From positions 4,784,501 to 4,848,500 of the forward strand of contig NC_134770.1 of assembly GCF_050436995.1 (NCBI RefSeq): DNA of 64,000 nucleotides. Reading direction: 5' to 3'. Under the pieces are notes generated by a model. The model made no database searches and was not told where the DNA came from. It was given only the letters and a program-made list of their open reading frames with translations. Made by a program: the position numbers and the translations under genes. This DNA comes from Anticarsia gemmatalis (lineage: Eukaryota; Arthropoda; Insecta; Lepidoptera; Erebidae). This document shows, piece after piece, positions 12,806 to 25,366 of the stretch (the first letter of the stretch is position 1; the number at the start of each line of letters is the position of its first letter).

Positions 12806-12955
12806 AATTCGCGTTAAGAATATAGTGACGTCACTCTCCGTTTGACCAATTAGATGAATAGATATGCGATTATTTGTCTTTATCCGACCAATGAAACGAT
12901 AGCAAATTTGACAGATTTGACAACTCAATATTGTGACTATTTTCTTAACGCGAAT
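12806..12955. mobile_element. Short MITE-like element (150 bp)
   Basis: The left end attcgcgttaagaatatagt and the right end actattttcttaacgcgaat are inverted repeats of about 20 bp with one mismatch. The 110-bp interior is unique and non-coding. Confidence 0.45.
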
Positions 12956-15900
12956 CAAATTCATTTGTGTATATTCAGCACAAGAACAATGATAAAATAG
13001 TAGGATATTATTGGACATTTTGCTTCAATTGTCTCTCCAAAAACCCGGAAGATTTAATAACCTATTGCATTCAAAGATGTTTACGTGTTATCTTAACGAA
13101 ACGGGTGAAGCCTGGTCTGAACTATTACCAACGTTAATCAGACAACTTAAATTCGGCCTTTTTGTTTCGGAGACATCAGTAGTTAGAACGTTCAAATTAA
13201 TGATGCAAAATCTCCAATATTATATCACTAAAGTGTAAATAATGTATACAATTTCAAGCCAAAACATTTTTACACACACAATCAATTAAAATGTAAAAAT
13301 CACTCCAAGTGTAATACATTTTTTTATTTGGGAAACGAAATTATAAATTATAATTTTGCAAACGCGTCGCAAGCCAAGAATTCTTATAACACACATTTTT
13401 AATGCTTTTGTAAAAGATTTCAGATTTCCAAATTATTGTAAGATTAATTTAATATAGGCTAGTGTAAATTTACGGCCAGTGTAAAAAATGTATTCGATAT
13501 CCCTTTAGAATAATTTAGATTCCTGTAGTATAATTAACAAAAAAAGTCATTTAGAAAGAAATGGAAATCTGAAATCTATTACAAAATGATTATCATAAAG
13601 AATCGTCGACTTCTAAATGCATGATTTAACAACCTGTGAAATAAATTATACCATAGATTTCTGTTGTCGGTGTTGCCAGTTATCTTTTCCAAATATTGTA
13701 TTTTTGTACTTGCGACATTTTCCATCTTGCAACTCAACAAAGCAATAGGGGCTAAGTCCTTCCGTGTGCCTACAAATAAGCTTAAGCTGTAAAAACTAAT
13801 TGTTTTGCTAATAGTCATCTACACTCTTTAAGAATGCATATTTCCTAAAAAATATTCGTGCGAAAGCAAATGTAAAGAACAAAGTTTAAGACAAAGTCAG
13901 ATAAACATCTTATAAAATGTGATATGGATTTTCATCGCGTGATCAATGTAACTCCGCAATGCGAATTTTCACCCAATTCCGAAAATGATTAAAGTAGACT
14001 CATTCGGTAGAACAATTAGAAGTATTAATCAAATTAAATTAAAAACATACCTCATAAACGCAATCGTGTTCTTACGAAAAATTGTTATAGAATATCTAAA
14101 TAAATAATCAATTTTAATATCTTATGCGTTACAAGTAATTTATAATAGTTAATCGAGACACTAGAACGAGAGCGTTCAAAATATGTATACAACGGGTTAG
14201 CATTACAATTGACAGTTGCTGTCATTACTGTCAAAATTTTGACAAGTCGGTTCCAACGGTATCAGAACAGAAAAAAAACCTGTCAGTTGAATTTCTAAAA
14301 TCGTGTGATAGTATTATAGATAATTATACATAAGCTTACCGCATAAGGCACATGATTTGTTTGTATTTATTTCGCATCATTTAGTCACGATAAATATTAT
14401 TCCAGTGAATTTTTATTTTATCAGTATTCATTTTTAACTCAATATATTTTTCATTAATATAATAATCTCTGTAAATAGTTACTTGTACTATAAATATTAT
14501 CTATATTTTCATATAAAATCGCTGTCTCAAAACTTTACTTAAATAGTTGTTCATATAGAATATATTTTTTCATATTTATGTCGTTGCGTAACGAAACACA
14601 AGTTTTCGACACCTTGACTTATGATACTTGCAATATTTAATGTTTAGCATTAAACACCTATTAATATTGTTACTGTAAATATAATTAATATTTATATTTT
14701 TTTGGACTAGTACGTGTTGCATAATGATCTTCCTTTTTGGTATAAAATTAGTAAAAAAAACAACGTAGCTAGATCGATAAGTTTTTACTAAAAAAAAACA
14801 AATTCTTTTTTAAATTCGAAGAGCTTATAACGGCACCAAAATTTCCTGAAATTTATTCTCTTCGTATTTTTCTATATAAGAAATATTTTGTAAAGTGCAA
14901 TTTTACTAATTGTTCGTCTTTTTTTTTCTTTTTTTATATAGCTTTTTGCTTGTAAGAAAACTGCGTCAAATGTTTGCGCATTTTTTATTTAAATGTTAAT
15001 ATGTTTTGTTTGGCCCTATCTCGGTTTTACTGGATCGATTTTGATGCAGTTTTTGCAAGAGAATTAATGTGCTTAGTGAATGACTTGACTGAATTTTTAG
15101 GTTATAATCTATCTAGTCTTAATATTTCACTTTTTTTGCTATTTTTCATTCGTTCGTTTATAATAATAGGTAATTAATCGAAGATGCTATATAAATTGTA
15201 ATGTCTGTAATTTTTAATATTACAACTATAATAAAAAATAGTTTGTAGTATTAACCGCTGAAGTTTTAGATACCTATTTATGAGTGAATACATATCCACC
15301 AGATTACTAGTCGTATACCACTTTTTTCGTAAAAATGTTTGGCATTTGTTTCATGTAGACATTTTTATAGGAAAAGATGTAATGTTAGTAGCTTGTGATC
15401 TATTAGATTGTGTGTATATTTGACGATAAACTGTTACAATATATATATTTTTACTGTATTATAAAAACATTTTTATACAATATAATTTATAGCAAGTCAA
15501 AGTAAGACGGAATATGCCTTGTAAAATAAATACTGCTCTACACATTATACTTTATGAGTTATCGTGAAATATACACAGATCTTTATTGTAATTCCCTTGT
15601 AAAATTAAATTATATCGAATACGCCTGCTGTTTCGACGTTTATTTTCAAAACACGCGTATCGCTTTTTAAATTATAAGTTATAATAAAAATATAAGTAAT
15701 TAATTATTAATTATTTATATTTAGTGAAATAATTGTTTATAATCTCACAAAAACATATTTTCCGGGTAGATTTAATAAATGTAATATTTAAAAGATACTT
15801 AAACTCGATTGAGACAATTGAAATATCAAACTACATCATTTTAGACGAGTGAAAAATCGTCTTCACATACAAAAAATAATTTATTTTGATATTTCATTGT

Positions 15901-17556
15901 GTCATTTTGGGACTTTGTGAATAAGGTTTTTGAATGCAGAGTGATGTTTAAGTTTTGTATTCAATTATTTTATTACGTATTTGAATAAACCTTTTTTCTC
16001 TTCACAAGTCATTGATATAAGTCTTAAATCTCATATATTTACTCTTTTAACAAAAATCTACAATAGTAATAAAAAAACATTATCAAAATGATCAACATAT
16101 ATTATTAAATGTCCTAATTATTCTTATTCAATAGATTTCTACACTATATAATTTAAATTTGGCTTATTAAAAGCTTAAGAATATTTATTTCACTACTGAA
16201 CTTAAACCTCACTTCGTATTGAAAACCTAGAAAGTCCCACAGAGTTTCACTAACATAGTATTTCACACATGAGAGAGATGTATTAGAATTTCATATCATG
16301 TGACAATATAACGGATGCCAATACGACCTCTATGTACAATGCACTTTACCAGTGTTAGTTGTTGAAATAATGTTGCGGACGGCGCCATGTTGGTAAATGT
16401 TTGGTACGAAGATTGGTTGTTGGGATATGACGTGAATTGTTTTTTTGATATGGTAATTTTAGATTTGTGTGGGTAGTTGTGAAAAATTTCGACCTTGATA
16501 TACAAGTAAACAAGCTAAACAGCTGCAAAATCAAATCGTGTATTATGAAATGGAATACGGCAATTAGCGCGAACAACTTGATAAAAATGTTACTAAATTG
16601 TCAGAATATTATTTATCGAACAATACACAAAAACAAACAAAGTAAATGTATTTAAAAACAATTCACGGTATATCCCAATAATGCAATATCAGAACAAAAA
16701 ATATTTGTAAATTGTTATTTTATTTGTTGAAAAGCTAATTGCGTTTATTGTTTTACTTTTGGTGGATTTGTATGTAATAAAAGATGGATTGTAAACTTAA
16801 TCTGTATCGCATCTGAATTGTGAAATTTTATTTAATATTAGGCCACCTGTTGGGTGAACGACAACGGAGTGTTTTGGGAGGCTGCGTCTTGATTTACGCT
16901 TTAGTGAAAATACGTTGCAAATATAATTAAGTAAAATTACTTTATGTTGTTTTTTTAAACACCCCGTATGTAAGAACTATGAAAAAAGATATCTGCTGAT
17001 TAAAACGCAATATTTAATACTGAAAAGCCATTTCTGTAAAGCTTTATCAACCTTGCAGGAGAACACATCATACAGATTTCCACAGATCCATTAAAGTAGA
17101 TATAAAATAATTTTCGCTTAAACATACTTGGAATAAAAACACTCCTTCTTATAAGGTTTCTGTTCCCAACATGATATGGGATTTATAATCATGAACAGAG
17201 GAAAGAGAAGTTTCTCCTACTAAAAATAACTTTTTTGGTGAAGACCAATTAAATCCGAGTTAGATTTACAAAATATTTATCTTAGGCTGATTAGTGATTA
17301 GGTCACAAGATTTAAGCAGAAACAACAAACTGTTCAAAAAATAGTTTTACTTTTGTTCTCTAAATCCTATTCCAATTTATATCGGTCGGATGAATATAAA
17401 ACTATAATAACTTTATACTCACGTCATTTCACTATCTTATCGTTAGCAGAGGGTTTCGAGTCATTGATTGAAATAATTTTATGACTTTTACTAATCAATT
17501 TTGCATAATCATTTCAGACGAATTGAAAAACATGATGATTTTTTGAGAGACGAAAA

Positions 17557-18427
17557 ATGTATTTAATATTGCTATGGATATTTTTATTAAAGGTATGTTA
17601 CTAAAATTTTGTTAAAATCCCTCTGTCGAAGTCTTAATTGAAATTAAAAAAAAATGTTTTCTTAAAACATTGTCCCCTTTTTTCATCAGGATGTATTTTT
17701 CTATTCCTGGATTCCATTCCACTTGTGAGGCTATCTTTTGTTAGAGTATAGTAAAATATCAATAGAAATGCTTCTATTCCAGCCTGCACCTTCGATACTA
17801 AAAACCCTACTACCGCAACACATGGACTTCCAAAAAGTAGGTGAAGTCATATTCAATAATGAAAAATACAAAATTCTCAAACCCACAACACATATAGTAG
17901 CAGATTATTTCGAAGATTACATTTTAAAGCAAGATAACGACAATTTTCCAAGCAAAAGACGTTTTATAGACGACAATGGGTTAAGACACTACTGGACTGG
18001 TTTCGAGAAAAAATCTAAAAGTTTGAGAAAAACAGAACTCATTTCTGATGTTGTAGAAACTATAGATAACGAAAATATTTCTGAAAGCCCTCGAAATGAT
18101 GAAAGAAATCCCAGTACGAAAAATGCACAAACTAAAGATTCTATTGAAAAAATACCTGAGGACAATTCTGCTAAAACAAGCGCAAATGACAAAGATGATG
18201 AACAGGCAACCGAAAATTCGGAAGAAATACTTTCGACTAGTGTAGGTACAACTGTAAGGGAGACTCCTAGAAGAAAGAAAAGGCCAACCTTAGCTACAAA
18301 TGAACCAGAAGTCAAAATGCATATAAGTGAAAAGCCAATACTAAAACAAGGAGGTAGAACTCTTGTTAAAACCACTTTTTTCTGCCCGTTCTTTGGAATT
18401 GTCACGATGTCTGCTTTTGTTGATTGA
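17557..18427 (+). CDS. Putative secreted protein, unknown (226 aa)
   Basis: I do not recognise this protein. Exon 1 (17557-17592) starts at ATG and encodes only 12 hydrophobic residues (MYLILLWIFLLK). A phase-0 intron (gtatgt..ttccag) leads to exon 2 (17783-18427, stop TGA). The N-terminus would be a short signal peptide followed by PAPSILKTLLP. The middle is hydrophilic, rich in Glu, Asp, Asn, Lys and Ser and probably disordered. It has basic clusters KRR (near the middle) and RRKKR (later), possible proprotein-convertase sites. The C-terminus becomes hydrophobic (TTFFCPFFGIVTMSAFVD). AATAAA at 18450-18455 is a fitting polyadenylation signal. The layout matches its neighbours. An unspliced start at 17738 would give a similar length without a signal peptide and seems less likely. 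Confidence 0.6.
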
Positions 18428-18619
18428 TTATAAAGATTTCTTAGGTTAAAATAAAGATTTTGTTATGGTAGTAAATGTATGTATTTTGAGGTTAACGTTT
18501 TGTTTCTAAAGGTCCTTAAAGAACAATTATTGTAGTGATACTCAAATCACTTCACAAAAATGTAGTGTTACTAAACTTAACTATACTTATTAATATAAAT
18601 GAACAATAAAGGTAGGTAT

Positions 18620-18780
18620 AACTAGCTAACCCGTGCGCGTGCGGCTTTGCTCTCGTGTAATTTGGAAAATTTTAAAATATATTTTTAAAGAAGAAGTTTA
18701 GCCTATTTCCGGGTTTTCGACTTTATGCAACTCCATCAAAGCTCAACAATATCGCGTTTATAGTATTAGTAGCTATGGAT
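18620..18780 (+). repeat. Divergent copy of the 'actagctgacccgcgcaact' family
   Basis: It begins actagctaacccgtgcgcgt and ends tagtattagtagctatggat, resembling both ends of the family described at 7650. It lies between two convergent genes. Confidence 0.4.
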
Positions 18781-18882
18781 AAGGATGTCGATACACCAAT
18801 CTAAGCAAGCAAAATCTTAAGCAATTTTTTTGGGAGTGTCTAAACAGAAACAATTTTTAAACGAAAATTTTATTAACAAACT

Positions 18883-19713
18883 TCACATTTGATTATTACT
18901 ATCTTCTTTATCATTTTTCTTATCATCATCCATAAACCTTCTATTGAACCTTCGAGTCATGTACGGATCAAACTCATCCTCCATTTTGTACCGATCAAAA
19001 GCACCAAGAAAAGTATTCATGGCAGTTTTAAAGGCTCTTCTGTAACTAGTCACGGGCATTTTTTCTTTCAACATTACTACAGGTTCAAAAGGTATGACTA
19101 AACCTGCTGCAGACGCTACCAAAGGCATAAAAGGCGCTGGCAAGTAGAAAGAAAACAGCTCTAAAGCGCCATTGACCACACAAGTACCTATATTTCTAAG
19201 TACTGCATTAACTTTTGGCGTTCTAATCACGTGAATAATTGGTTCCGTAATGATTCTGTATACTTTAACTGATAGACTCTCATCTTCTGGAATCCCTTCT
19301 GCGTTCAAATTGCCTCTTTTTTTCGATATACGAATGTTTTCTTCCACTACTTTGACTGTACCTTCGTTTAGTTCGGGATATTGAGTTACTGGATCTGTTA
19401 TTTCAAGTTGGCTGTCTGCTTGTTGCGGCTGTAGATTTATTAGGTACGAAATAAAGTTATTTTTTTAAGGTTGGCGATTTTGTGAAGAGTATTTTGAATT
19501 TAAATGCAAGGATTTCTGAGAATCCGGGAAGCGCATGCAATAATTAAATTAACACAAGGTTCTAATTAGACTTTTTACATTGAGATGGTTTTTTAAAAGC
19601 TAAGGTTAACTCGCTTAAGGTATTTTAAATAGAACTGTGGCTTCTAAGATACTTACGGCGCTTAAAGCTGAATAAAACATAGAGGCAAAAACGCCAACAT
19701 AAAATATATTCAT
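18883..19713 (-). CDS. Putative secreted protein, unknown (200 aa)
   Basis: Unrecognised. Exon 1 (19657-19713) encodes a 19-residue signal peptide (MNIFYVGVFASMFYSALSA). A phase-0 intron (gtaagt..ctacag) leads to exon 2 (18883-19428, stop TGA). Ala-Pro at the exon border is a plausible signal-peptidase site. The mature part starts PQQADSQLEI. It has an acidic/basic segment, then a moderately hydrophobic stretch with YLPAPFMPLVASAAGLVIPF, then MTRRFNRRFMDDDKKNDKED near the end. The hydrophobic stretch could be membrane-associated. A TATA box (ttataaaa on the + strand, 19753-19760) lies about 40 bp upstream of the ATG. A polyadenylation signal (18869-18874 complement) lies 9 bp past the stop. 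It converges on the gene ending at 18427. Confidence 0.7.
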
Positions 19714-20151
19714 TTTAAAAACAGCAGTTACTTATCACAAATATACATTTCTTTATAAAATATTGTATTATCTTTAAAAGTATATAAGAAACAAAATAAC
19801 AATAAACAGAAGCGTCATAAAAATATTTTACTCAATACTTTTATCGGTAGGAAAACTTTATGTACTTATTTTATAACATCATACTTTTGACATGATTCGA
19901 TAAAATCCTTTCGTATTTCGTTATAAAATATTACGTACACAAAGTTTTCTATCTATACTCAAAAATATAACCAATTTTTACATATAATATTGATGATTTT
20001 ATATTTTAAATATAAAACAGAGGACATCTGAATAAATTTGTTTGTAGTTGTTTATCTCATCCAATGATTCGGATTAAACAAAGAGACGAATAAAAATTCC
20101 GGAATTAACTACCATAAACGAACAATAGCAATAAACTACGGAATATATCGG

Positions 20152-20158
20152 TATAAAA
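20152..20158 (+). promoter_or_regulatory. TATA box of the 66-aa secreted peptide gene
   Basis: tataaaa preceded by cg lies 76 bp upstream of the ATG at 20234. This would place transcription start near 20183 and leave a 5' UTR of about 50 nt. Predicted from sequence only. Confidence 0.5.
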
Positions 20159-20233
20159 TCGAGCGTGCTGCCGTTTTAATTAAACAAACGTCAACAGGCG
20201 TGAAGCGGCCATATTGGCCGGCGTTGGCGCGAA

Positions 20234-20855
20234 ATGGATTTATTTTATTTATTTTTTATCTGTGCTTTATTGTTCGTGACTGTGGATTCTGCACCACAGG
20301 TAAAAAATATTTTTGAATTGATGCTTTGTTTGCTAAAAGTAATTGTTTTAACAGAAAAATAAATAACGTGTAAATCTGTTGTTCTGCTGTATTTACACAA
20401 AAAATATTATTGATGGGAAATTACTGGTAGAAACCTGTTCGATACTGGTAGGAGATGCTTTTTAGCTTCACATTGGAAACGTGGTTGTAGCCTTCACAAG
20501 GAGTAAGCCTTATGAAGTCTTAGTATTAGGGGCAAATTGTCCCATTACAAATATATGGGCCCTGCGATGCATAAATTACACCAAATCTCCAAGTAATTCC
20601 AACACTATGCAAAAAAAAACTTAGCGTGATGGACTGAAAGCCTAATTCCCCTCTCAGTTCAGTTCAACACTAGTATCCACCAGTAGGACAGTAACATTTC
20701 AATTTCCTTTCTGCCAACAGGTCCCCTACGACTACATCCCAATAGGTCGTCGCAGCAACCGCTACATCCATCCATCAGACGTGAACCTCAACTACGAACG
20801 TTTGTTCCCGGCGAGGCGTAAATACATAGACTCTGAACCGTCTAGGAGACATTAG
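20234..20855 (+). CDS. Candidate amidated neuropeptide precursor (66 aa)
   Basis: Exon 1 (20234-20299) encodes 22 residues: a strong signal peptide with a hydrophobic core (FYLFFICALLFVTV) and likely cleavage after DSA. A phase-0 intron (gtaaaa..ccaacag) leads to exon 2 (20721-20855, stop TAG). The mature part begins PQVPYDYIPIGRR. Gly followed by Arg-Arg is the usual signal for convertase cleavage and C-terminal amidation, and would release PQVPYDYIPI-amide. A second dibasic site (PARRK) and a third (PSRRH) divide the rest. There are no cysteines. The TATA box is at 20152, and the polyadenylation signal AATAAA at 20899-20904. I do not match the peptide to a known family. The gene structure is well supported; the hormone role is inference. 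Confidence 0.72.
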
Positions 20856-22273
20856 TGGAGTAAGCTTAGTTAGAATATTGTGTATTTTTTGTTTGGCTAA
20901 TAAAGTTATGAATTAGACGCTAAGTTTTTTATTTCGTGGATAAGTTACCCTGCTTCCTTACTACCAACGTAATCGCAAGGTTATTAGCCGTATAAGCGAC
21001 TGAGATCACTCTCGCATGATATCAAAGTTAAGCCCCAAGCAATCAAAATTTAAAGGTTTCGCTCAAATCACTATGGTTTGATTAAGATTGCCATTACACT
21101 AGTGACTAATGAAGTCTTACAAAAAATCAGTTGTCTGAAACTACGACGATATAATGTTAAAAGTACTGTAGCAGGTTACCTTACCTTGTAGCTAGCGTGT
21201 CATATTATTCCTACGATAGTCGACAGTTGATGTAATTATAGTGGTAGAAACTTGTTCAGCTAATAAGAAAAAAGATTCAGTGTATTACTCAGAGATAAAA
21301 ATTCGTTGAAAAACTAAATAATGTGCCTCAAAGACTTAATCTACACAACACAATCTACTGTAAAATAAAATCCATTGCTTTCAGTCAGTGTACAAATTAA
21401 TTAATTAACTCTGAAATTAACTGCAGTTTGTACAATATTATCCCTCGGGAGGGTAGCCAGCTATTTGTGCCGTAAATAAACCTTAACAGAGAATCAAATT
21501 AACAGTAGATAATGAAAAGAAAACATGGGACCCGTGATTTTGTGGTAGCTGTGCGGCTTGGGTCTACTGAAGTAGTTAACTACCTACTACATATTTTAGT
21601 TTATCGCTATACAATTTAAGTGATAGACGAGAGACTATTTGGGTTCACGCATAAAAGTATCGTTAAGTTAGATGTACCTACTTACCTACTGTTTTAATGT
21701 TTCTACACTGTCTATCAATCGAAATAATCTAAAGTAAGTTAATGTTGAAAATAGGTAACAGCAATTTTTACATTGTAAAAGTTATGGTAATGATGAAGTA
21801 TTTAGCACAATATTTCTACACTGGGCATATAGCAATAATACTTTGGAATCAGATAGAAATGTTGATTAAAAAAATTGTCTCAAAATTCATAATTTCTACT
21901 TTTCAATCGCATTATTTCTATAGGAGAAAAAAAAATGAACTGGATCTCTTTCAACATGGCTGAATTGCTGATGTTAAACATCGATATTGTGTAAATAATA
22001 ACACAAAAAGACGAGTAAACATACACACTTTAATACAATTTATACAACCAGAAAAACAATTTGCAGCACAAATAAATACGATAAACTAATACTATACCAA
22101 AATGAAAACGCCAATCTTGCATTAGCGGGGTCACACAAGGAAGTGCGTTAGGGCCAAAATCGAGAAACCGACCACATTATTTTTTAATCACAAAGAGATA
22201 TTTTAAATATGTAGATCGAAATTATATGGCCATTTAAATTTTGGATGTAAGAAGATGGTTATAGGTTGAGTTG
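20856..22273. other. Intergenic stretch, 1.4 kb
   Basis: It holds the short 3' UTR of the 66-aa peptide gene (AATAAA at 20899) and then AT-rich sequence in which I see no gene, RNA or clear repeat. The frame 21742-21963 has random-looking composition. Confidence 0.5.
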
Positions 22274-23543
22274 TTAGACACCTGCAGCTGAGAGGGAAGC
22301 GATGAGGTCTGGTACGTTGACGTCAGAAGGTACTTCAGAGGCTAGCTGGGCGTACCGACTGGTGTAGTCTACTTCGCCTGCGCTACGTGCCTCTTGGGAG
22401 TCATCGGCCTGAGAAAAAAGTAGTATTTTAATCCCTTAAATCTTGAAATACATAATAATATATACTTAGATGGAGATAGCGGGACGACTTGGATGCGTTA
22501 CTGGACGGTTGGCCGGACGCAGCAAGCGGCCGAGGGCACTGGAACTCTAAGGAAGACGTCTTAGCTCAGCAGTGGGACAAAGAAAGAGGCTAGATAAAAA
22601 AAAACAAGTCCGCTCAACATAAAAAGCGTGTTCAATGGAATTTTCGGTGCAAAATGCAGCGTAGGTATATCGCAAAGAGTATTGTGGTCTATGGTTTGAA
22701 GCAACTCGTTCTAGGAGGTGGTGTAGCATGGTAAAAAAGGGGTTACGGTAAAAACAGTATCGTAATGAATAATCGAAAAATTTACACGTTATTACTTTTT
22801 GTGATAATTACTACTTTTCGAATGTATAATATTTACCGCATGCGGTAAAATTATGATAATTATTATACAAGAATTTCAATCATATATTTCATTAATTAAC
22901 GTCATTGCGGGTTAAATATATTCAGAGGACAAAATACCAAAATATGACATGCACAAATTAACGCGTTAACAATATGAACAATACAAACTACCGTTTATAT
23001 TAAAATAACCTCACCCCCATCGAAAATTGCAAAGTATTTCTCTTTCAGCAAAATTTTTTCAGCATCTCCGGTTTCAGCAACTAATTCCTATGGTTTTAGG
23101 TGCTGAAATCGTAGATGTTCGAAGAGGAATACTTATATACTCAAAGATTTAGGCAAAGTAGTACGAAAAAATACACAAGCGCCATTGACAATGTTAATGC
23201 CATCTAATAGGGGGCGAACCTATTGCCATATACCGGGCACGTTATCAAACTCTGGTCTACTTTTGGGAATAATCTAATTTAAATTAGAAAGCTACTACCA
23301 ACTACCAAAATTGAGATATTTTATTATTTACAACATATTTCAAAGTATGCAGAAATCACTATATCCAAATATGTAGATAAAAAAGAGGAAGTGCGCTGCG
23401 CGCCGTAGAATTTCTCCACAACAAATTAGAATACTATAATTATGTCTATACTATAAAAAAGACCCTTGTGAAAAATAAAACCAAGTTCTTACCGAAGCCA
23501 ACAACAGCCCCAAGATGAGGCACAGGAGCGCAAGCCACTTCAT
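22274..23543 (-). CDS. Small putative secreted peptide, unknown (61 aa)
   Basis: Unrecognised. Exon 1 (23493-23543) encodes MKWLALLCLILGLLLAS, a textbook signal peptide. A phase-0 intron of 1.1 kb (gtaaga..ttctcag) leads to exon 2 (22274-22408, stop TAA). The mature part is acidic and cysteine-free, beginning ADDSQEARSAGEVDY and ending IASLSAAGV. There are no dibasic sites, so a prohormone is unlikely. A TATA box lies 50 bp upstream of the ATG, leaving a very short 5' UTR. That is the layout of strongly expressed insect secretory genes (fat body, cuticle or gland). The intron carries a LINE remnant at 22476-22593. Confidence 0.72.
22476..22593 (+). mobile_element. LINE fragment: C-terminal end of ORF2
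   Basis: The + strand reads open from 22483 to a TAG at 22591: DDLDALLDGWPD, then HWNSKEDVLAQQWDKERG. The AQQWD ending before the stop (DNA ctcagcagtgggac) is the usual C-terminus of common lepidopteran non-LTR retrotransposon polyproteins, by recollection. It lies inside the intron of the 61-aa peptide gene, on the opposite strand. Confidence 0.55.
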
Positions 23544-23593
23544 CACGACATGGACTTGGAGACCAGGCTGCCGGCAACACCTTCACAGTCCAC

Positions 23594-23601
23594 ATTTATA
23601 A
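23594..23601 (-). promoter_or_regulatory. TATA box of the 61-aa peptide gene
   Basis: On the minus strand it reads TTATAAAT in gggttataaatgtgg. It lies 50 bp upstream of the ATG at 23543, so transcription should start near 23568. Confidence 0.55.
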
Positions 23602-25366
23602 CCCAGCTTAACACCCATGACAAGTAATTTAATTATTTAGTGAGGCCAATCGATTTGATGTAATAAATAAGCAAGCAACAATAAAAATAATCAGAATTAA
23701 GATAAAACGGAATACGGTTAAATATTGGAGTAGGTATTTATGTATAATTCTTTGTTGGAAATATGATTTTAATAATTGGTTTCAATGAACATTTTTATGT
23801 TGTAAGTGATAATTATTTTATATCCGAAACGGGTCGAGTTTTAAATAAGGATAAATCAACAAAACATTCTTCTTATTATGACTAAAATTATTATTATTAT
23901 CAAAGATGCGATGGGCACACTAGTTTAAATTTATATTTTGTGTTTATATTTTGTAGACAGTTGGCTGCAATTCATTATTTGCTTATTTCTTGTTCCTTTA
24001 CCTCGGGATGGAAATTACGGGAGTTTTCTAATTATACCATTATATCATAGAGTTTTACGCTCATCACAGTTTGTACCAATAGTTCATCAGGCAGTATCAA
24101 AGTAACTGATGAATAAATAACTATTATTACGGCCGATTTCACAGCTTATCAATAAGATAACTTATCTGCTAGGTACAGTGACAGCAAATGTATAAAAACA
24201 AGTGTCAAAATTCTGTATGTTAAGCTATCTAATACTTATCCAGAAGAGGTGTAACCGGGTTTAAAATCCTATATTAAATTTACATTTTAATTCATACAAT
24301 TGTAGAACGCCACAGTTAATTATATAATTTAATATTCTTGAATAAAGTAATTCAGTATAATGTATTTAATAATAAAATATTCAAATTTTCACGCGTTTCA
24401 CTACGGTGCTGATGAAATGTGAATCACAGAGCGATGCAAATGTGTTGGAGGTATATTATAAAATACCTGTAGTGATTATTCTACGACGTATTTTCCAAGC
24501 AACTGTCAGGATATCAGCACTTTGGAAGATTTTGTTTTTAAAATTGATTAGAAAATAAAAGTTTCATAGGAAGTAATATTTTTTTAAAAGAATTAAAAAA
24601 ACCTGGTTTTAAACGTCTTTTATTATGACATTATCTTTTCCCTTGTGATAATAAACCTAAAGTTATTTGTTTGAATGCGCTAATCGCAAGAACTACTAGT
24701 CCGAAATGAAATAATATATCTGAGTTGAATAGTCACTTTATTACGGAAGGCTGCAAGTTACTTTAGTAAGGAGGGCTGCAATTAAAGAGGCTATAATTAT
24801 AACATCACGCTATGACAAGTGGGAATCCGCCGAAGTAGTGGTTGGAAACTTTGTAGCTGCATAGATCAGCAGTCATTAAGCCGTTTGTTTTATTTCCGCA
24901 CGGAACTTTACACACCCTCTAAGGTGTGTCCATGTTGTAAGGAACTGACAATCACGCCGCGTATTACATTGTCACAAAATATGCTGACTCATTATACTCT
25001 ACTCACTAATATAATGGGTGTTGAACAAATCAATACAAACACACAAGGCTGCACATTGCCCACAAGCCGGATACTCATTTCTAACACCATGCATATTCAA
25101 ATACGCAAAACGGAATACTTGATTATTATATAGGTACTTTATTTTTGAGTGACGAAAAATATTACCGAAATACAGAATGGATTGGGTTGTTAATTTTCCT
25201 ATACATAATATCTCGACATCATTCTTCTTCATGGTTTACTCGATAGTAATAACAAACTGCAAATAAATAATTGCAACAGTTTGACATTTGGATGTTCTAT
25301 CAACTCAATGCCAAAATTGATAATGTAAATGAAAATCAAACAAGAACAAGTGTTATTAATGTATAT
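23602..25366. other. Intergenic stretch, 1.8 kb
   Basis: AT-rich upstream region of the 61-aa peptide gene and downstream region of the 112-aa gene. A short imperfect direct repeat (ggaaggctgcaa / ggagggctgcaa) lies near 24746-24782. No supported gene. Confidence 0.45.

Larger units (their letters stand above)
12209..17556. other. AT-rich intergenic stretch after Cbl
   Basis: It probably begins with the Cbl 3' UTR, whose end I cannot place; several AATAAA-like signals occur (for example near 15200 and 15525). It contains two inverted-repeat elements (12231-12637 and 12806-12955) and no open frame with convincing protein character. The only longer frame, 13011-13238, lacks an ATG at its start, splice context and protein-like composition. 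Confidence 0.6.

Noticed and set aside
13011..13238. 75-codon frame downstream of Cbl
   Set aside because: Lacks an ATG at its start and has no exon signals or recognisable domain.
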